From: JAAZKI01 sp012799905
GTDB lineage: Bacteria > Verrucomicrobiota > Lentisphaeria > Oligosphaerales > Oligosphaeraceae
Direction: 5' to 3'
NCBI GenBank assembly: GCA_050949415.1
Contig: JBMNFR010000006.1
Span: 248,001-312,000 of the forward strand
Length of the DNA: 64,000 nucleotides
The translations under genes and the position numbers were made by a program. This document shows, piece after piece, positions 9,575 through 18,282 of this stretch (positions are counted from its first letter, which is position 1; each line of letters begins with the position of its first letter). The notes below the pieces were generated by a model. It had not been told where the DNA came from. It was given only the letters and a program-made list of their open reading frames with translations, and made no database searches.

Positions 9575-10153
9575 TTAAATTCCCTTGGCTGCCGCCTGAC
9601 CAGCCGCAAATGCTTTGCGATTTGTCTCTACGATCTCCGGCCCTTTGCGTGCAAAGGCCTCGGCGATCATCGCTTCCAGCAATTCTGCAGGCATGCCCAG
9701 AAATGGCGACACGGCGCCGAGCATGACCATATTCATCGACCGCGCTGAGCCGATCTCCGCAGCCATTGCTTCCGCGTCAATCACCAAACTGCGTGGATAC
9801 GCCCGCAAGGCGGCCAGTACCGTCTCCAGTTCGGGATAATCGCCGATATTTTCGACCGGGCGCGAATTGGCCAGGATAACGCCCTTGGAATGCAACGATT
9901 CAACTTGCCGCAAAGCCTCCATAGGCTCCACTGCAATCAGCGCATCAGCCGTGCCAGGCGCAATCAGGTCGGAATGAATCGCACTGCTTGACAAGCGCAA
10001 ATGCGCCAGCACCGAGCCGCCGCGCTGCGCCATGCCATGCACTTCAGACTGTTTGATATTCAGGCCCTGCTTGACCGCCGCTTGGCCGATGATTGACGCA
10101 ATCGTCAAAATCCCCTGCCCGCCAACTCCTGCCAGCACAATATCTTTTTTCAT
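9575..10153 (-). CDS. iorB: Indolepyruvate:ferredoxin oxidoreductase, beta subunit
   Basis: 192 aa, the usual length for IorB. With IorA it oxidatively decarboxylates aryl pyruvates made from aromatic amino acids to aryl-acetyl-CoA, reducing ferredoxin; this is an enzyme of anaerobes. The sequence opens with the family block IVLAGVGGQGILTIASIIG and contains SEVHGMAQRGGSV, the conserved interface of the pyruvate/ketoacid oxidoreductase gamma-type domain. It starts 77 bp after the iorA stop; that gap is largely heptamer repeat. Confidence 0.93.
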   Translation of the reverse strand: MKKDIVLAGVGGQGILTIASIIGQAAVKQGLNIKQSEVHGMAQRGGSVLAHLRLSSSAIHSDLIAPGTADALIAVEPMEALRQVESLHSKGVILANSRPVENIGDYPELETVLAALRAYPRSLVIDAEAMAAEIGSARSMNMVMLGAVSPFLGMPAELLEAMIAEAFARKGPEIVETNRKAFAAGQAAAKGI

Positions 10154-10196
10154 ACCTCGCTTTTCCTAACCGTATAAATGCCTACTCAAGTCCACA

Positions 10197-10234
10197 AAAA
10201 CCCTCGCCCCTCGCCCCTCGCCCCTCGCCCCTAT
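10197..10234 (-). repeat. AGGGGCG heptamer repeat forming the iorA stop
   Basis: On the minus strand the sequence reads AAATAGGGGCGAGGGGCGAG and continues for about four more heptamers. The TAG stop of iorA is the first triplet of the repeat. The heptamer tract matches the 5' half of the dispersed element seen at 26315 and 58812 but lacks its GGCACTAAAGTGCC hairpin. Confidence 0.85.
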
Positions 10235-11817
10235 TTCTTCCTGCGCAGCGTTTGTATGCATTCCCGTCGGAAAATTACCACGGAGAGTCCTGCGTAGTCC
10301 AGTTCCTCGGTCAAGGCCTTCACATTATCGGCGTGCTGCTTAGGCAGCGGCATTAGGATGCGAATATGTTCGGGCGCCACTCCCAGGCCGGCGCAGATAT
10401 TTTCCATGCGGCCGGCTGCTAGCGACGTCTGGCCGCCGGTCATGCCGGTGGTGCCATTGTCGAGAATTATGACTGTGATTGGGCTGTTCTCCCAGACTGC
10501 GTCCAGGAGCGCTGTCATGCCGGAATGTGTGAAAGTGGAATCGCCGATTACCGCTATGGCAGGCTGGACGCCGGCATCAGCCGCGCCCTTGGCCATGGAA
10601 ATTGAGGCGCCCATGTCAACGCAGCTATGAATCGCGTTGTAGGGGGGCAGCGCCCCCAGGGTATAGCAGCCGATATCGCCGAAGATGCGGCTGGTCGGCC
10701 GGCTTTTCAGGACTTCGTTAAGTGCTTCGTAGCTATTGGCGTGCGGGCAGCCGTCGCACAGCCGGGGCGGACGCATCTTGACCAGTGGCGATGCAGGCGG
10801 CAGGGTCGGCGTTGGCAGGCCGAACGCCAGCGCTACTGCCCGCGGATTCAATTCGCCGGTACGCGGCAGATCGCCGCTCAGCCGACCGCGCGTCCGTCCA
10901 CCGTCTCCCAGTGGCCCGCGCAGCATTTGTTCCACCATGGGCATGCCCTCTTCAATCACCATGATCTGCTGGCATTCTGACAGCAGTTGCGACAGCTGGC
11001 GCTTCGGCAGCGGATACTGCGATATCTTCAACACCGGATGCGGGCAAGCGCCGGCAAACGCCTCCTGGAGATAATTATACCCGATGCCAGTGGCAATCAC
11101 CCCGATGGATCGGTCTGGGCCGTCGCTGTAGGAATTGAACGGCGATTCTTCGCTCAGGCGCACAAATTCGTCCTGCTTTTCGCACAGCCGTGTGTAATTG
11201 CGTTTGGCAATGGCCGGCAGCAGCACAAACCGGCTGCGCATCTCATTAAAGGCATCCAGTTCTTTCATCGGCTGCTTGTCAGCGTTCACCGTGACATTTG
11301 CCCGCGAATGTGACAGCCGCGTGCACAGCCGCACCAGCACCGGCGTCTCCATCTGCTCAGACAAGGCAAAGCCGTGCGCTGCCATTGCATACGCTTCCTG
11401 CTGGTTGGAGGGTTCCAGGCACGGCGTCATCGCAAACTGCGCGTAAAACCGGGAATCCTGCTCGTTTTGCGAAGAATGCATGGACGGGTCGTCAGCCGAA
11501 ACCACGAGCAGTCCGCCATGCGTGCCCGTGACCGCGGAATTGACAAAACCATCAGCCGCCACATTCAGGCCGACATGCTTCATGCAGACCATGGCACGCT
11601 TGCCAGCAAACGACATGCCCAGGCTTTCCTCCATCGCAACTTTTTCATTGCACGACCACTCACGGTGCACGCCGCGCTCGGCTGCCTCACGCGAAGCCTG
11701 GATGTATTCCATGATTTCGGTCGACGGCGTGCCAGGATAGGCGTAACAGCCAGACAAGCCAGCGTCAAGCGCACCCTGCGCCAACGCTTCGTCGCCGAGC
11801 AATAATAATTGGGTCAT
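10231..11817 (-). CDS. iorA: Indolepyruvate:ferredoxin oxidoreductase, alpha subunit, lacking the C-terminal ferredoxin domain
   Basis: 528 aa from the ATG at 11817, which has a GAGGAG site 9 nt upstream; an earlier in-frame start at 11886 adds unconserved residues. It carries the N-terminal pyrimidine-binding domain (YPGTPSTEIMEY), the CDGCPHA block, and the thiamine diphosphate-binding motif GDSTFTHSG...NGTTGMTGGQ. Family members normally continue past the VVIFRREC block into a region with two [4Fe-4S] clusters. Here the protein ends LRRKK only eight residues later, at a TAG that belongs to the heptamer repeat. Electron transfer would then need a separate ferredoxin, or the complex may be impaired. 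It is co-directional with iorB. Confidence 0.93.
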   Translation of the reverse strand: MTQLLLLGDEALAQGALDAGLSGCYAYPGTPSTEIMEYIQASREAAERGVHREWSCNEKVAMEESLGMSFAGKRAMVCMKHVGLNVAADGFVNSAVTGTHGGLLVVSADDPSMHSSQNEQDSRFYAQFAMTPCLEPSNQQEAYAMAAHGFALSEQMETPVLVRLCTRLSHSRANVTVNADKQPMKELDAFNEMRSRFVLLPAIAKRNYTRLCEKQDEFVRLSEESPFNSYSDGPDRSIGVIATGIGYNYLQEAFAGACPHPVLKISQYPLPKRQLSQLLSECQQIMVIEEGMPMVEQMLRGPLGDGGRTRGRLSGDLPRTGELNPRAVALAFGLPTPTLPPASPLVKMRPPRLCDGCPHANSYEALNEVLKSRPTSRIFGDIGCYTLGALPPYNAIHSCVDMGASISMAKGAADAGVQPAIAVIGDSTFTHSGMTALLDAVWENSPITVIILDNGTTGMTGGQTSLAAGRMENICAGLGVAPEHIRILMPLPKQHADNVKALTEELDYAGLSVVIFRRECIQTLRRKK

Positions 11818-11948
11818 GATGCTTAACTCCTCAAATATACATAGAGATAAATCAACACTTTGCGAGAAACTATAAATATAATCCAAAATCCGCTTTACGC
11901 GAATTCCGACCCCTCGGAATTGTAGTGGACTCCGTCCACCTCGTCCTT

Positions 11949-12085
11949 AGGGTGGACAACCGTCCACAACCTATTTTTTTTAACCACGAAAAAACACGAA
12001 AGGACACGAAATTTTTGTTTTTTGGGTTGTTGTTGTAACCACTGAACACGCGGAAAACACGGAAATTTTTGTTTTTTAGGTTGTT
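11949..12085 (-). repeat. Dispersed intergenic repeat (GGTGGAC / AACCACGAAAAACACG type)
   Basis: Contains AGGGTGGACAACCGTCCAC, AACCTATTTTTTT, then AACCACG...AACACGAAAGGACACGAAA, GGGTTGTTGTTGTAACCACTG and ACACGGAAA. The same ordered blocks occur at 30613-30745, and in reverse orientation at 44658-44780 and 52504-52572. The whole 690-bp gap 11818-12505 has no supportable gene. Confidence 0.8.
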
Positions 12086-12235
12086 GTTCGTCGGGATAGG
12101 ATTGCATGCGGATTCGCGATTTGGCCTATCGTTTTTTTGACTATTCAGCCTGAACAGCCGGGATGGCGTGGAGAAACACTTCAAGTCGCCTCCCGCTTGG
12201 CCAGAATGACCTGAGGGCCACCCCAACCTCGTAGA

Positions 12236-12362
12236 GGTGGCACCATGAGTAACCCCAGGTGAAGCGAAGCGAAACCCGGGGTGGAGTGAGTAACGGCTTG
12301 GCGATAAGCTTTCCAGAAAATCTTTTCCCAAAAATCAAGAAGTTAGCTGATAGAGTAGTACC
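12236..12362 (+). repeat. Second part of composite intergenic repeat
   Basis: Two blocks in tandem. The first (12240-12290) is the imperfect inverted repeat around AACCCCAGGTGAAGCGAAGCG and ACCCGGGGT. The second (12310-12362) contains GAAAATCTTTTCCCAAAAA, TCAAGAAGTTAGCTGATAG and AGTAGTACC. Both blocks recur in the same order at about 30825-30968. Confidence 0.7.
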
Positions 12363-12505
12363 ATGTCCACCTCGTCCACAATGTCCACATTATTCCCGGT
12401 CGGCGCTTTGCACTGCCGCGAATGTTGAGTTACGTTATTGCTGGCGCTTATCATTGTTTCGGTCTTCGCATATTTGTCAAACTTTCAACTCCTGGTGAAC
12501 TACTC

Positions 12506-13405
12506 ATGAAAAAAGTCTATTCTGCCTCGGTGACGCCGTTGCTTGCTGATGGCGCCCTGGATATTGTCGGCCTTCGCAATGTCTTGCAGCGCAATGTCAA
12601 ACATGGCCTGGATGGTGTCTTTATCCTCGGTTCCATGGGCGAATGGGGCAGTTTTTCCGATGACTTCAAGGAGAATTTGGTTCGGGAAAGCGCTGCCATC
12701 CTGTCCAGCAGCAGCGCTGAATTGCTCGTCGGCATCAACGCGACCAGCCTGGCCCTTTCCCTGCAGAACCTTAAACGCTACAGCCGTTATGCGTTTGACA
12801 GCTATGTCTTTATGCTCCCGGCTCGGACTTCGGCCCTGGACCCGGTGAAATCTATTCTGACGATTCTGGACGCGGCCGACCGGCCGGTGTTTTATTACCA
12901 CTGCCCGCCAAACAACGGCATTGACCTTAACCTGGAACAGTTTGATACGATTATGGCTCACCCGAACCTGAAGGGCATCAAGAATTCAGCCTCCAATATG
13001 TGGCTGCGCCGCGAGTTGATCCTGCTCCGCAACGACCGAGGCTATAATACCCTCCTCCTCGAAGGACAGGAATGGGCCACTGACGAAGCTATGATCGCTG
13101 GCTATGACGGCATGCTCTGCGGACTTGGCGCCCTGGCGTCTAAAGTTATGGTCGCTATCGCCCGCGCCGTTGACCAGAAGAACTTCCCCGAAGCCGTCAA
13201 CTTGCAGAACACCTTCATCAGGCTTTTCCACGGCGTCTATGGCAAAAAACTCCAAACGGTCTGGGTCGGGCAGAAATACGCCCTGGTCAAACTCGGACTG
13301 ATTGAAACCCCGCTGACCCTTGCCCAGGAAATGAGCACGCTCACCGCGGCGCGCCAGGCCGAAATCGAACAATGCCTGGCTGATTATAAAGATATCCTTG
13401 ATTGA
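12506..13405 (+). CDS. Dihydrodipicolinate synthase / N-acetylneuraminate lyase family aldolase
   Basis: 299 aa from the ATG at 12506, the normal length for the family; the upstream extension to 12422 is not conserved. Class I aldolases of this family form a Schiff base with the substrate on a lysine in a TIM barrel. Here the lysine is K159 in LKGIKNSASN, the catalytic tyrosine is Y131 in VFYYHCPP, and the GTTGE loop is replaced by GSMGEWGSF. The loop change and the neighbouring sugar genes (a GH2 follows) argue for a sugar-acid or sialic-acid-like aldolase rather than lysine biosynthesis; this is inference. It is the first gene of a plus-strand cluster. Confidence 0.87.
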   Translation: MKKVYSASVTPLLADGALDIVGLRNVLQRNVKHGLDGVFILGSMGEWGSFSDDFKENLVRESAAILSSSSAELLVGINATSLALSLQNLKRYSRYAFDSYVFMLPARTSALDPVKSILTILDAADRPVFYYHCPPNNGIDLNLEQFDTIMAHPNLKGIKNSASNMWLRRELILLRNDRGYNTLLLEGQEWATDEAMIAGYDGMLCGLGALASKVMVAIARAVDQKNFPEAVNLQNTFIRLFHGVYGKKLQTVWVGQKYALVKLGLIETPLTLAQEMSTLTAARQAEIEQCLADYKDILD

Positions 13406-13511
13406 ACCCGTCCCGGCGCGAGCCTGACTTTTGTGTGTCGCCCCGCTCCGCGGCTGTGGACATGGTGGGCGTTATGGACAGCGCCTGCCGCATATAGACC
13501 AAATACACCTT

Positions 13512-13550
13512 GCCTCCGTCCAGTGTCGGCACTTTAAGTGCCAGAACTGC
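13512..13550 (-). repeat. Dispersed hairpin element, variant copy
   Basis: CCTCCGTCCAGTGTCGGCAC followed by TTTAAGTGCCAGAACTG, a degenerate minus-oriented copy of the element at 6726 and 26315, in the gap between the aldolase and the GH2 gene. Confidence 0.7.
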
Positions 13551-13584
13551 CTAATCGCAATATCAACATGAGGATGATTTACGT

Positions 13585-15387
13585 ATGGCCAGCATTCCCA
13601 GACCAGAGTATCCACGCCCGCAGTTTGTCCGCAAGGACTGGCTGAACCTCAATGGCGAATGGCAATTTGAGATTGACACCGGTGATTCCGGACTCGCCCG
13701 CGGGCTGCGTGAACGCGAATTGAACAGCCGCATTAAGGTGCCATTTTGCCCCGAGTCGAAATTATCCGGCGTCGAATACCTTGATTTCATGGAAGCGGTC
13801 TGGTATCGGCGCGAAGTGAAGATTCCTGAAGACTGGCAGGATCGCTACGTTCTCCTGCATTTTCAAGCGGTGGATTATGAAGCGACTGTCTGGGTGAATG
13901 GCCGCGAGGTCGGCCGTCACCGCGGCGGCTTTACTCCCTTCACCTGCGACCTCGGGCCGGCCAGCGAATTGGGTGACACGGCCGTCATCGTCGTCCGCGC
14001 TCGCGATCCGCGCGATTGGCACAAGCCGGGCGGCAAGCAGTCTGTCATCTATGAAAATGCCGGGTGCCATTATCCGCGCACCACCGGCATCTGGCAGACG
14101 GTCTGGATGGAGCCAGTGCCGCCAACGCGCCTGAAACGGCCCCGCATCACACCATGCCTGGAAAGCCGCTTGTTCCGGCTGGAGCAAGCCTTGGCCAACC
14201 CGCGCGCCGGCTGGACTATTACAGCGGTGCTGAACGACGCCCAAGGCGAAGTCTCGCGGGCAACCGCTGTCACCGGAACAGATTTTGCGGCCGTCCTGCA
14301 ACTGCCGGTTCCTGAAGACCGCCTCCGCCTCTGGCAGCCTGGCGACGGCCAGCTCTATGATATTGACATCACCCTCACTGACCCGTCCGGCGCTGTTGTT
14401 GACCGCGCTGGAAGTTACGCCGGCATGCGCAGCGTGGCTATCGACGGCTACAAAATCCTGATCAATGGCGTAAGCGTGTTTCAACGACTCGTCCTCGACC
14501 AGGGCTACTATCCCGACGGACTGCTGACCGCACCGTCAGACGAAAGCCTGATGCGGGACATCTCCAAGTCTATGCAGGCCGGCTTCAACGGCGCCCGCCT
14601 GCACCAGAAAGTGTTTGAGGAGCGTTTCTTGTATCATGCCGACATCCTCGGATACCTGGTCTGGGGCGAATATGGCGACTGGGGTTTCCGCGACCGCTCC
14701 GGCCGAGTGCCCACCACTGTCGTGGACGGCTACCGGCATCAGCCCGGGGCAGCGCTCCTGGCGCAATGGATGGAAGTGCTGGAGCGCGATTACTCGCATC
14801 CGTCCATCATCGGCTGGTGCCCACTGAATGAGACGTCGCAGCCGATTGAGGACTACATGACAACTCTGGACGATGTCACCCGCGGACTTTTCCTGGCCAC
14901 TAAGAATGCAGACACCACTCGGCCGGTTCTTGACACCTCAGGCTATTCCCACCGGGTGGCGGAGGCCGATGTCTACGACAGCCATGACTACACCCAGGAC
15001 CCGGCTAAATTCACGGTGCAGCACGCCGGCCTGGCGAACGACAAGCCATATGCCAACGGCGAGGGCAAGATCAGCCTGCCGTATCGAGGCCAGCCGTATT
15101 TTGTCAGCGAATTCGGCGGAACCTGGTGGAATCCGAAGGCAGCAGCCAATGAGCTATCCTGGGGATACGGCGAGAGACCCAAGAATCTTGACGAATTTTA
15201 CGCGCGGTTCCAGGGTCTTTGCGACGTGCTCTTGGACAACCCGAAGATGTTCGGCTACTGCTATACGCAGCTGACCGATGTGTTCCAGGAACAAAACGGC
15301 ATTCTCACCTTTGACCGCCGCTCTAAATTCAACATGGCGAAGCTGCACGCCATCCAGACCAAAAAAGCAGCTATCGAAACGATGTGA
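13585..15387 (+). CDS. Glycoside hydrolase family 2 (beta-galactosidase/beta-glucuronidase-like)
   Basis: 600 aa. N-terminal sugar-binding domain with RKDWLNLNGEWQFEID, an Ig-like sandwich, and a C-terminal TIM barrel. The acid/base is E416 in GWCPLNETSQ and the nucleophile E509 in VSEFGGTWWN, both in the expected GH2 places. No signal peptide is apparent, so an intracellular role on imported oligosaccharides is likely. Length is close to GH2 enzymes of the short beta-galactosidase/glucuronidase type; the substrate cannot be fixed from sequence alone. It lies between the DapA-type aldolase and the glycerol-1-phosphate dehydrogenase-like gene, all co-directional. Confidence 0.9.
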   Translation: MASIPRPEYPRPQFVRKDWLNLNGEWQFEIDTGDSGLARGLRERELNSRIKVPFCPESKLSGVEYLDFMEAVWYRREVKIPEDWQDRYVLLHFQAVDYEATVWVNGREVGRHRGGFTPFTCDLGPASELGDTAVIVVRARDPRDWHKPGGKQSVIYENAGCHYPRTTGIWQTVWMEPVPPTRLKRPRITPCLESRLFRLEQALANPRAGWTITAVLNDAQGEVSRATAVTGTDFAAVLQLPVPEDRLRLWQPGDGQLYDIDITLTDPSGAVVDRAGSYAGMRSVAIDGYKILINGVSVFQRLVLDQGYYPDGLLTAPSDESLMRDISKSMQAGFNGARLHQKVFEERFLYHADILGYLVWGEYGDWGFRDRSGRVPTTVVDGYRHQPGAALLAQWMEVLERDYSHPSIIGWCPLNETSQPIEDYMTTLDDVTRGLFLATKNADTTRPVLDTSGYSHRVAEADVYDSHDYTQDPAKFTVQHAGLANDKPYANGEGKISLPYRGQPYFVSEFGGTWWNPKAAANELSWGYGERPKNLDEFYARFQGLCDVLLDNPKMFGYCYTQLTDVFQEQNGILTFDRRSKFNMAKLHAIQTKKAAIETM

Positions 15388-15454
15388 GCAGTCGGTCGGC
15401 AGGCGTTTGCATTGATGGTTGCCTGAAATGCGTTGACAGGGAAGAAGAAGTCGC

Positions 15455-16762
15455 ATGGCGAACATACCTATACCAGCCGGGCTGGATACAAAATTGTGCG
15501 TGCTCGGCGATAACGTCCTCGCGGAAGTCCCGTCCGTGCTGAGACAAGTCTGGCCGGACGGAAGACCGATTATCATTGCGGACGGGAATACCTGGGCCGC
15601 AGCCGGTCGCGAAGTGCAAGAATTGCTGGAAACGACCGGCTTGCAACCAGCGCCGCCGCATATCTTCCCGGCGCAGCCGGTGCTGCACGCTGACTACGTC
15701 CATGTCAGCGAATTGGTTCCGGTTTTGACCGGCAAGACCCCTGTCGCCGTCGGCTCCGGAACCATCAATGACCTGGTCAAACGAGCCAGCGTTGAGGCCA
15801 AAACGCCGGGCTACCTCTGCGTTGCCACCGCGCCCTCGGTAGACGGCTATACCTCGTACGGCGCAGCCTTGACGGTCAACGGCGTCAAAAAGACAGTCCC
15901 CTGTCCTGCGCCGGTGGCGATTTTAGCGGACAATCGGGTCATTGGCTCGGCGCCCCTGCCGATGATTGCGGCTGGTTACGCTGACCTGGCAGCGAAAATC
16001 GTGGCCGGGGCTGATTGGCACATTGCCGCGACGCTCGGGATTACGCCGTATGAGCCGGTGGCCTGGGACCTGGTGCAAAAAGACTTGCGAAGCTGGCTGG
16101 CTGATCCCGAGGGACTTCGCGACCGTCAGCCTGCGGCTCTGGCCGCTTTGTTCACCGGTCTGGCAGCCACGGGCTTTGCCATGCAACGCATGCGCGATTC
16201 GCGGCCAGCCTCTGGCGCAGAGCACCTGTTCAGCCATGTCTGGGAAATGGAGGGATTGACTCACCAGGGCGAAGCACCCTCGCACGGCTTTAAAGTCGCC
16301 ATCGGCTCTCTGATTTCAACTGCCATGATGACCGCGATGTTCGCCTGGACTCCAGAAGAGGTGCAAAGACGCCTGGCAACGGCGCACGCTACGACCACCG
16401 AGGAACGACAAGCCCAAGTCGATGCCTGCTTGAAAAATTCGCCATTCGCCGCCGAAGTGACGCAGACAGCTATGGGAAAATTGCTGACCGGAACGGCCCT
16501 GGCTGAACGCCGACAAGCCATCCTGAAAGCCTGGCCGGAAATCCAGGCTAAAGTCAAAGCGCAATTGCTCCCGCTGGACGAGTTGCGACGACGTTTCCAA
16601 ATTCTCGGGTGTCCAGTCAAACTGGCTGACATCGGCCTGGATAAAGCCATGCTGCGCCATAGCATCATAGTCGCTGGCATGATCCGAAATCGCTATACCT
16701 TCCTTGATCTGCTTTTTGAAATGGGGCAATTAGAGGAACAGATCGACAATTGTCGGATATAA
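15455..16762 (+). CDS. Glycerol-1-phosphate dehydrogenase-like (AraM/EgsA) iron/zinc alcohol dehydrogenase family
   Basis: 435 aa, similar to bacterial AraM. Family members reduce dihydroxyacetone phosphate to sn-glycerol-1-phosphate with NAD(P)H. Visible motifs: nucleotide loop PVAVGSGTINDLVK, ATAPSVDGYTSYGAAL, and three candidate metal ligands: Asp in AAGYADLAAKI, His in SGAEHLFSH and His in APSHGFKVA. All three are present, so the enzyme should be active. It starts 67 bp after the GH2 stop. Its stop codon is followed one base later by a 312-bp hairpin array. The true substrate may be a sugar-derived aldehyde or ketone rather than dihydroxyacetone phosphate. Confidence 0.87.
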   Translation: MANIPIPAGLDTKLCVLGDNVLAEVPSVLRQVWPDGRPIIIADGNTWAAAGREVQELLETTGLQPAPPHIFPAQPVLHADYVHVSELVPVLTGKTPVAVGSGTINDLVKRASVEAKTPGYLCVATAPSVDGYTSYGAALTVNGVKKTVPCPAPVAILADNRVIGSAPLPMIAAGYADLAAKIVAGADWHIAATLGITPYEPVAWDLVQKDLRSWLADPEGLRDRQPAALAALFTGLAATGFAMQRMRDSRPASGAEHLFSHVWEMEGLTHQGEAPSHGFKVAIGSLISTAMMTAMFAWTPEEVQRRLATAHATTTEERQAQVDACLKNSPFAAEVTQTAMGKLLTGTALAERRQAILKAWPEIQAKVKAQLLPLDELRRRFQILGCPVKLADIGLDKAMLRHSIIVAGMIRNRYTFLDLLFEMGQLEEQIDNCRI

Positions 16763-16763
16763 T

Positions 16764-17075
16764 GTACGTAGTTCAAGCTTCAGCTTGCTGTATGTAGTAC
16801 AGCCTTTAGGCTGCGGTATGTAGTTCAAGCTTCAGCTTGCCGTACGTAGTTCAAGCTTCAGCTTGCTGTATGTAGTACAGCCTTTAGGCTGCGGTATGTA
16901 GTTCAAGCTTCAGCTTGCTGTATGTCGTACAGCCTTTAGGCTGCCGTACGTATTTCAAGCTTCAGCTTGCCGTATGTCGTACAGCCTTTAGGCTGCGGTA
17001 TGTATTTCAAGCTTCAGCTTGCCGTACGTAGTTCAAGCTTCAGCTTGCTGTATGTCGTACAGCCTTTAGGCTGCC
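16764..17075 (+). repeat. Tandem array of twelve 26-bp hairpin units
   Basis: Twelve units of exactly 26 bp begin at 16764, 16790, 16816 and so on to 17050. Each starts GTAYGTA or GTATGTC and carries one of two hairpins: type A CAAGCTTCAGCTTG or type B CAGCCTTTAGGCTG. Order is A B A A B A B A B A A B. The array begins one base after the araM-like stop codon. There are no unique spacers, so it is not CRISPR. Confidence 0.95.
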
Positions 17076-17111
17076 GTATGTTACGTGCTTTCAACGCCTT
17101 TAGCGCTCTAC

Positions 17112-17154
17112 GGCTCCGTCCAGTGCCGGCACTTCAGTGCCGGAATTCGCCCCT
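17112..17154 (-). repeat. Dispersed hairpin element, reverse copy
   Basis: GGCTCCGTCCAGTGCCGGCA, then CTTCAGTGCCGGAATTCGCCC: the minus-oriented element, with the loop changed from TTTA to TTCA. It lies 32 bp upstream of the PHP gene start. Confidence 0.75.
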
Positions 17155-17185
17155 CAGCATTCAGCCCAATTCCCTGGAACCCAAT

Positions 17186-18094
17186 ATGGCCTCTTACGCT
17201 TACGCCGATTACGATTTGCATCTACATTCGCAATGGAGCTACGATGCGACTGCCGACATTCGCGATTATTTCCGCCTGGGACGCGAAAGAGGCGTGCGCG
17301 CCCTGGCTCTGACCGACCATCATCTTATGGATGGCTATGAGGAACTGGTCAAGGTAGCCGCTGATTTTCCTGATGTCGGCTATATCGCCGGCGCCGAACT
17401 GACCGTGCACACGCCCACCGGCACCTTTGACATGGTCTGCCTGGGATTGCCGCGCCAGCCGACCCCTGAGTTGACCCGCGTGTTTGACGCTTATCGGGCC
17501 TGGCAGTGCGCCTACGGCGCTGCCATCTCCGCCAATCTCGTCCGACTGGGACATGATTTCACCGACGAGGTGCGCATGGCGGTTTTGCAAACCTATCGTC
17601 CTCCGCACATCATCGCTCGCCAGGGATGCACCCATGTCAAAAGCGCCGTGCTCCGGCAAACGCTGGTGGAACGCGGAGTTGCTCCTGATCTCGAAGCCTT
17701 GAAAGAAGTCTTCCGGCAATTCCGTGACATGCCCACGTACCCGGAATACGATTTCGTCCTGCCTGCGGTTCGTCAAGCTGGCGGAGTTATCCTGATCGCG
17801 CATCCGTACGGCTATTTTCGGCAATTGGAACGTCAGCGCATGGATGAATTGCGGGAGCTGCTCGCCTTTGACGGCATTGAATGTGCGCATCCCAGCCTGA
17901 CGCACGAGGCAACAGAGACTCTCCGCGCCTATTGCCAGGAACACGGCCTGCTCAGCTCCGGCGGGTCAGACTGCCATGCCGCTGAAGGCAATTTCAGCAA
18001 CCCTGACCGTATCGTTGATTTCGCTTATCACTGCGGCAAACCAGAATGGTTGGACGAAATCCTCGAACGCGTGCCGCTGTACCACGGCGCCTGA
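17186..18094 (+). CDS. PHP-domain metal-dependent phosphoesterase
   Basis: 302 aa from the ATG at 17186. An open frame reaches back to 16967 but there it only translates the repeat array, so the later start is chosen. PHP motifs are in order: DLHLHSQWSYDA near the N-terminus, LALTDHH, IAGAELTVH, and the C-terminal GGSDCHA, which together supply the metal ligands. Family members hydrolyse phosphate esters such as histidinol phosphate, nucleotides or 3',5'-bisphosphates; the substrate here is unknown. It ends the plus-strand sugar cluster. Confidence 0.85.
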   Translation: MASYAYADYDLHLHSQWSYDATADIRDYFRLGRERGVRALALTDHHLMDGYEELVKVAADFPDVGYIAGAELTVHTPTGTFDMVCLGLPRQPTPELTRVFDAYRAWQCAYGAAISANLVRLGHDFTDEVRMAVLQTYRPPHIIARQGCTHVKSAVLRQTLVERGVAPDLEALKEVFRQFRDMPTYPEYDFVLPAVRQAGGVILIAHPYGYFRQLERQRMDELRELLAFDGIECAHPSLTHEATETLRAYCQEHGLLSSGGSDCHAAEGNFSNPDRIVDFAYHCGKPEWLDEILERVPLYHGA

Positions 18095-18178
18095 ACCGAA
18101 CAATCGACGCGCCTCGCAAAAGCGGTAAAAACACAGCGGGAAACACTGCTGATAGACGGCCCCTGCCATTGAGCGCTT

Positions 18179-18210
18179 ATGTGTCACCCCTGGCGGGGTT
18201 CGAAAATAAG
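18179..18210 (+). repeat. Short dispersed palindrome (GTGTCACCCCTGGCGGGG)
   Basis: The block TGTGTCACCCCTGGCGGGGT occurs here and, reversed, at about 30890-30912. It has a small CCCC...GGGG stem and sits in the gap between two convergent genes. Confidence 0.6.
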
Positions 18211-18282
18211 GGCACCTGACCGCTATCGTCAATCCGTGTCCATCCGTGGTCTCCTGCTGCCTGTTGCGGCATTCATTTCTGA

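Noticed and set aside
16764..17075. Possible CRISPR array
   Set aside because: The unit is fully repetitive without unique spacers, the repeat is a short palindrome, and no cas gene is near. The same holds for 27701-28110 and 35955-36190.
16967..17185. N-terminal extension of the PHP protein
   Set aside because: It translates hairpin repeats (VQPLGC and similar); conserved sequence begins at 17186.
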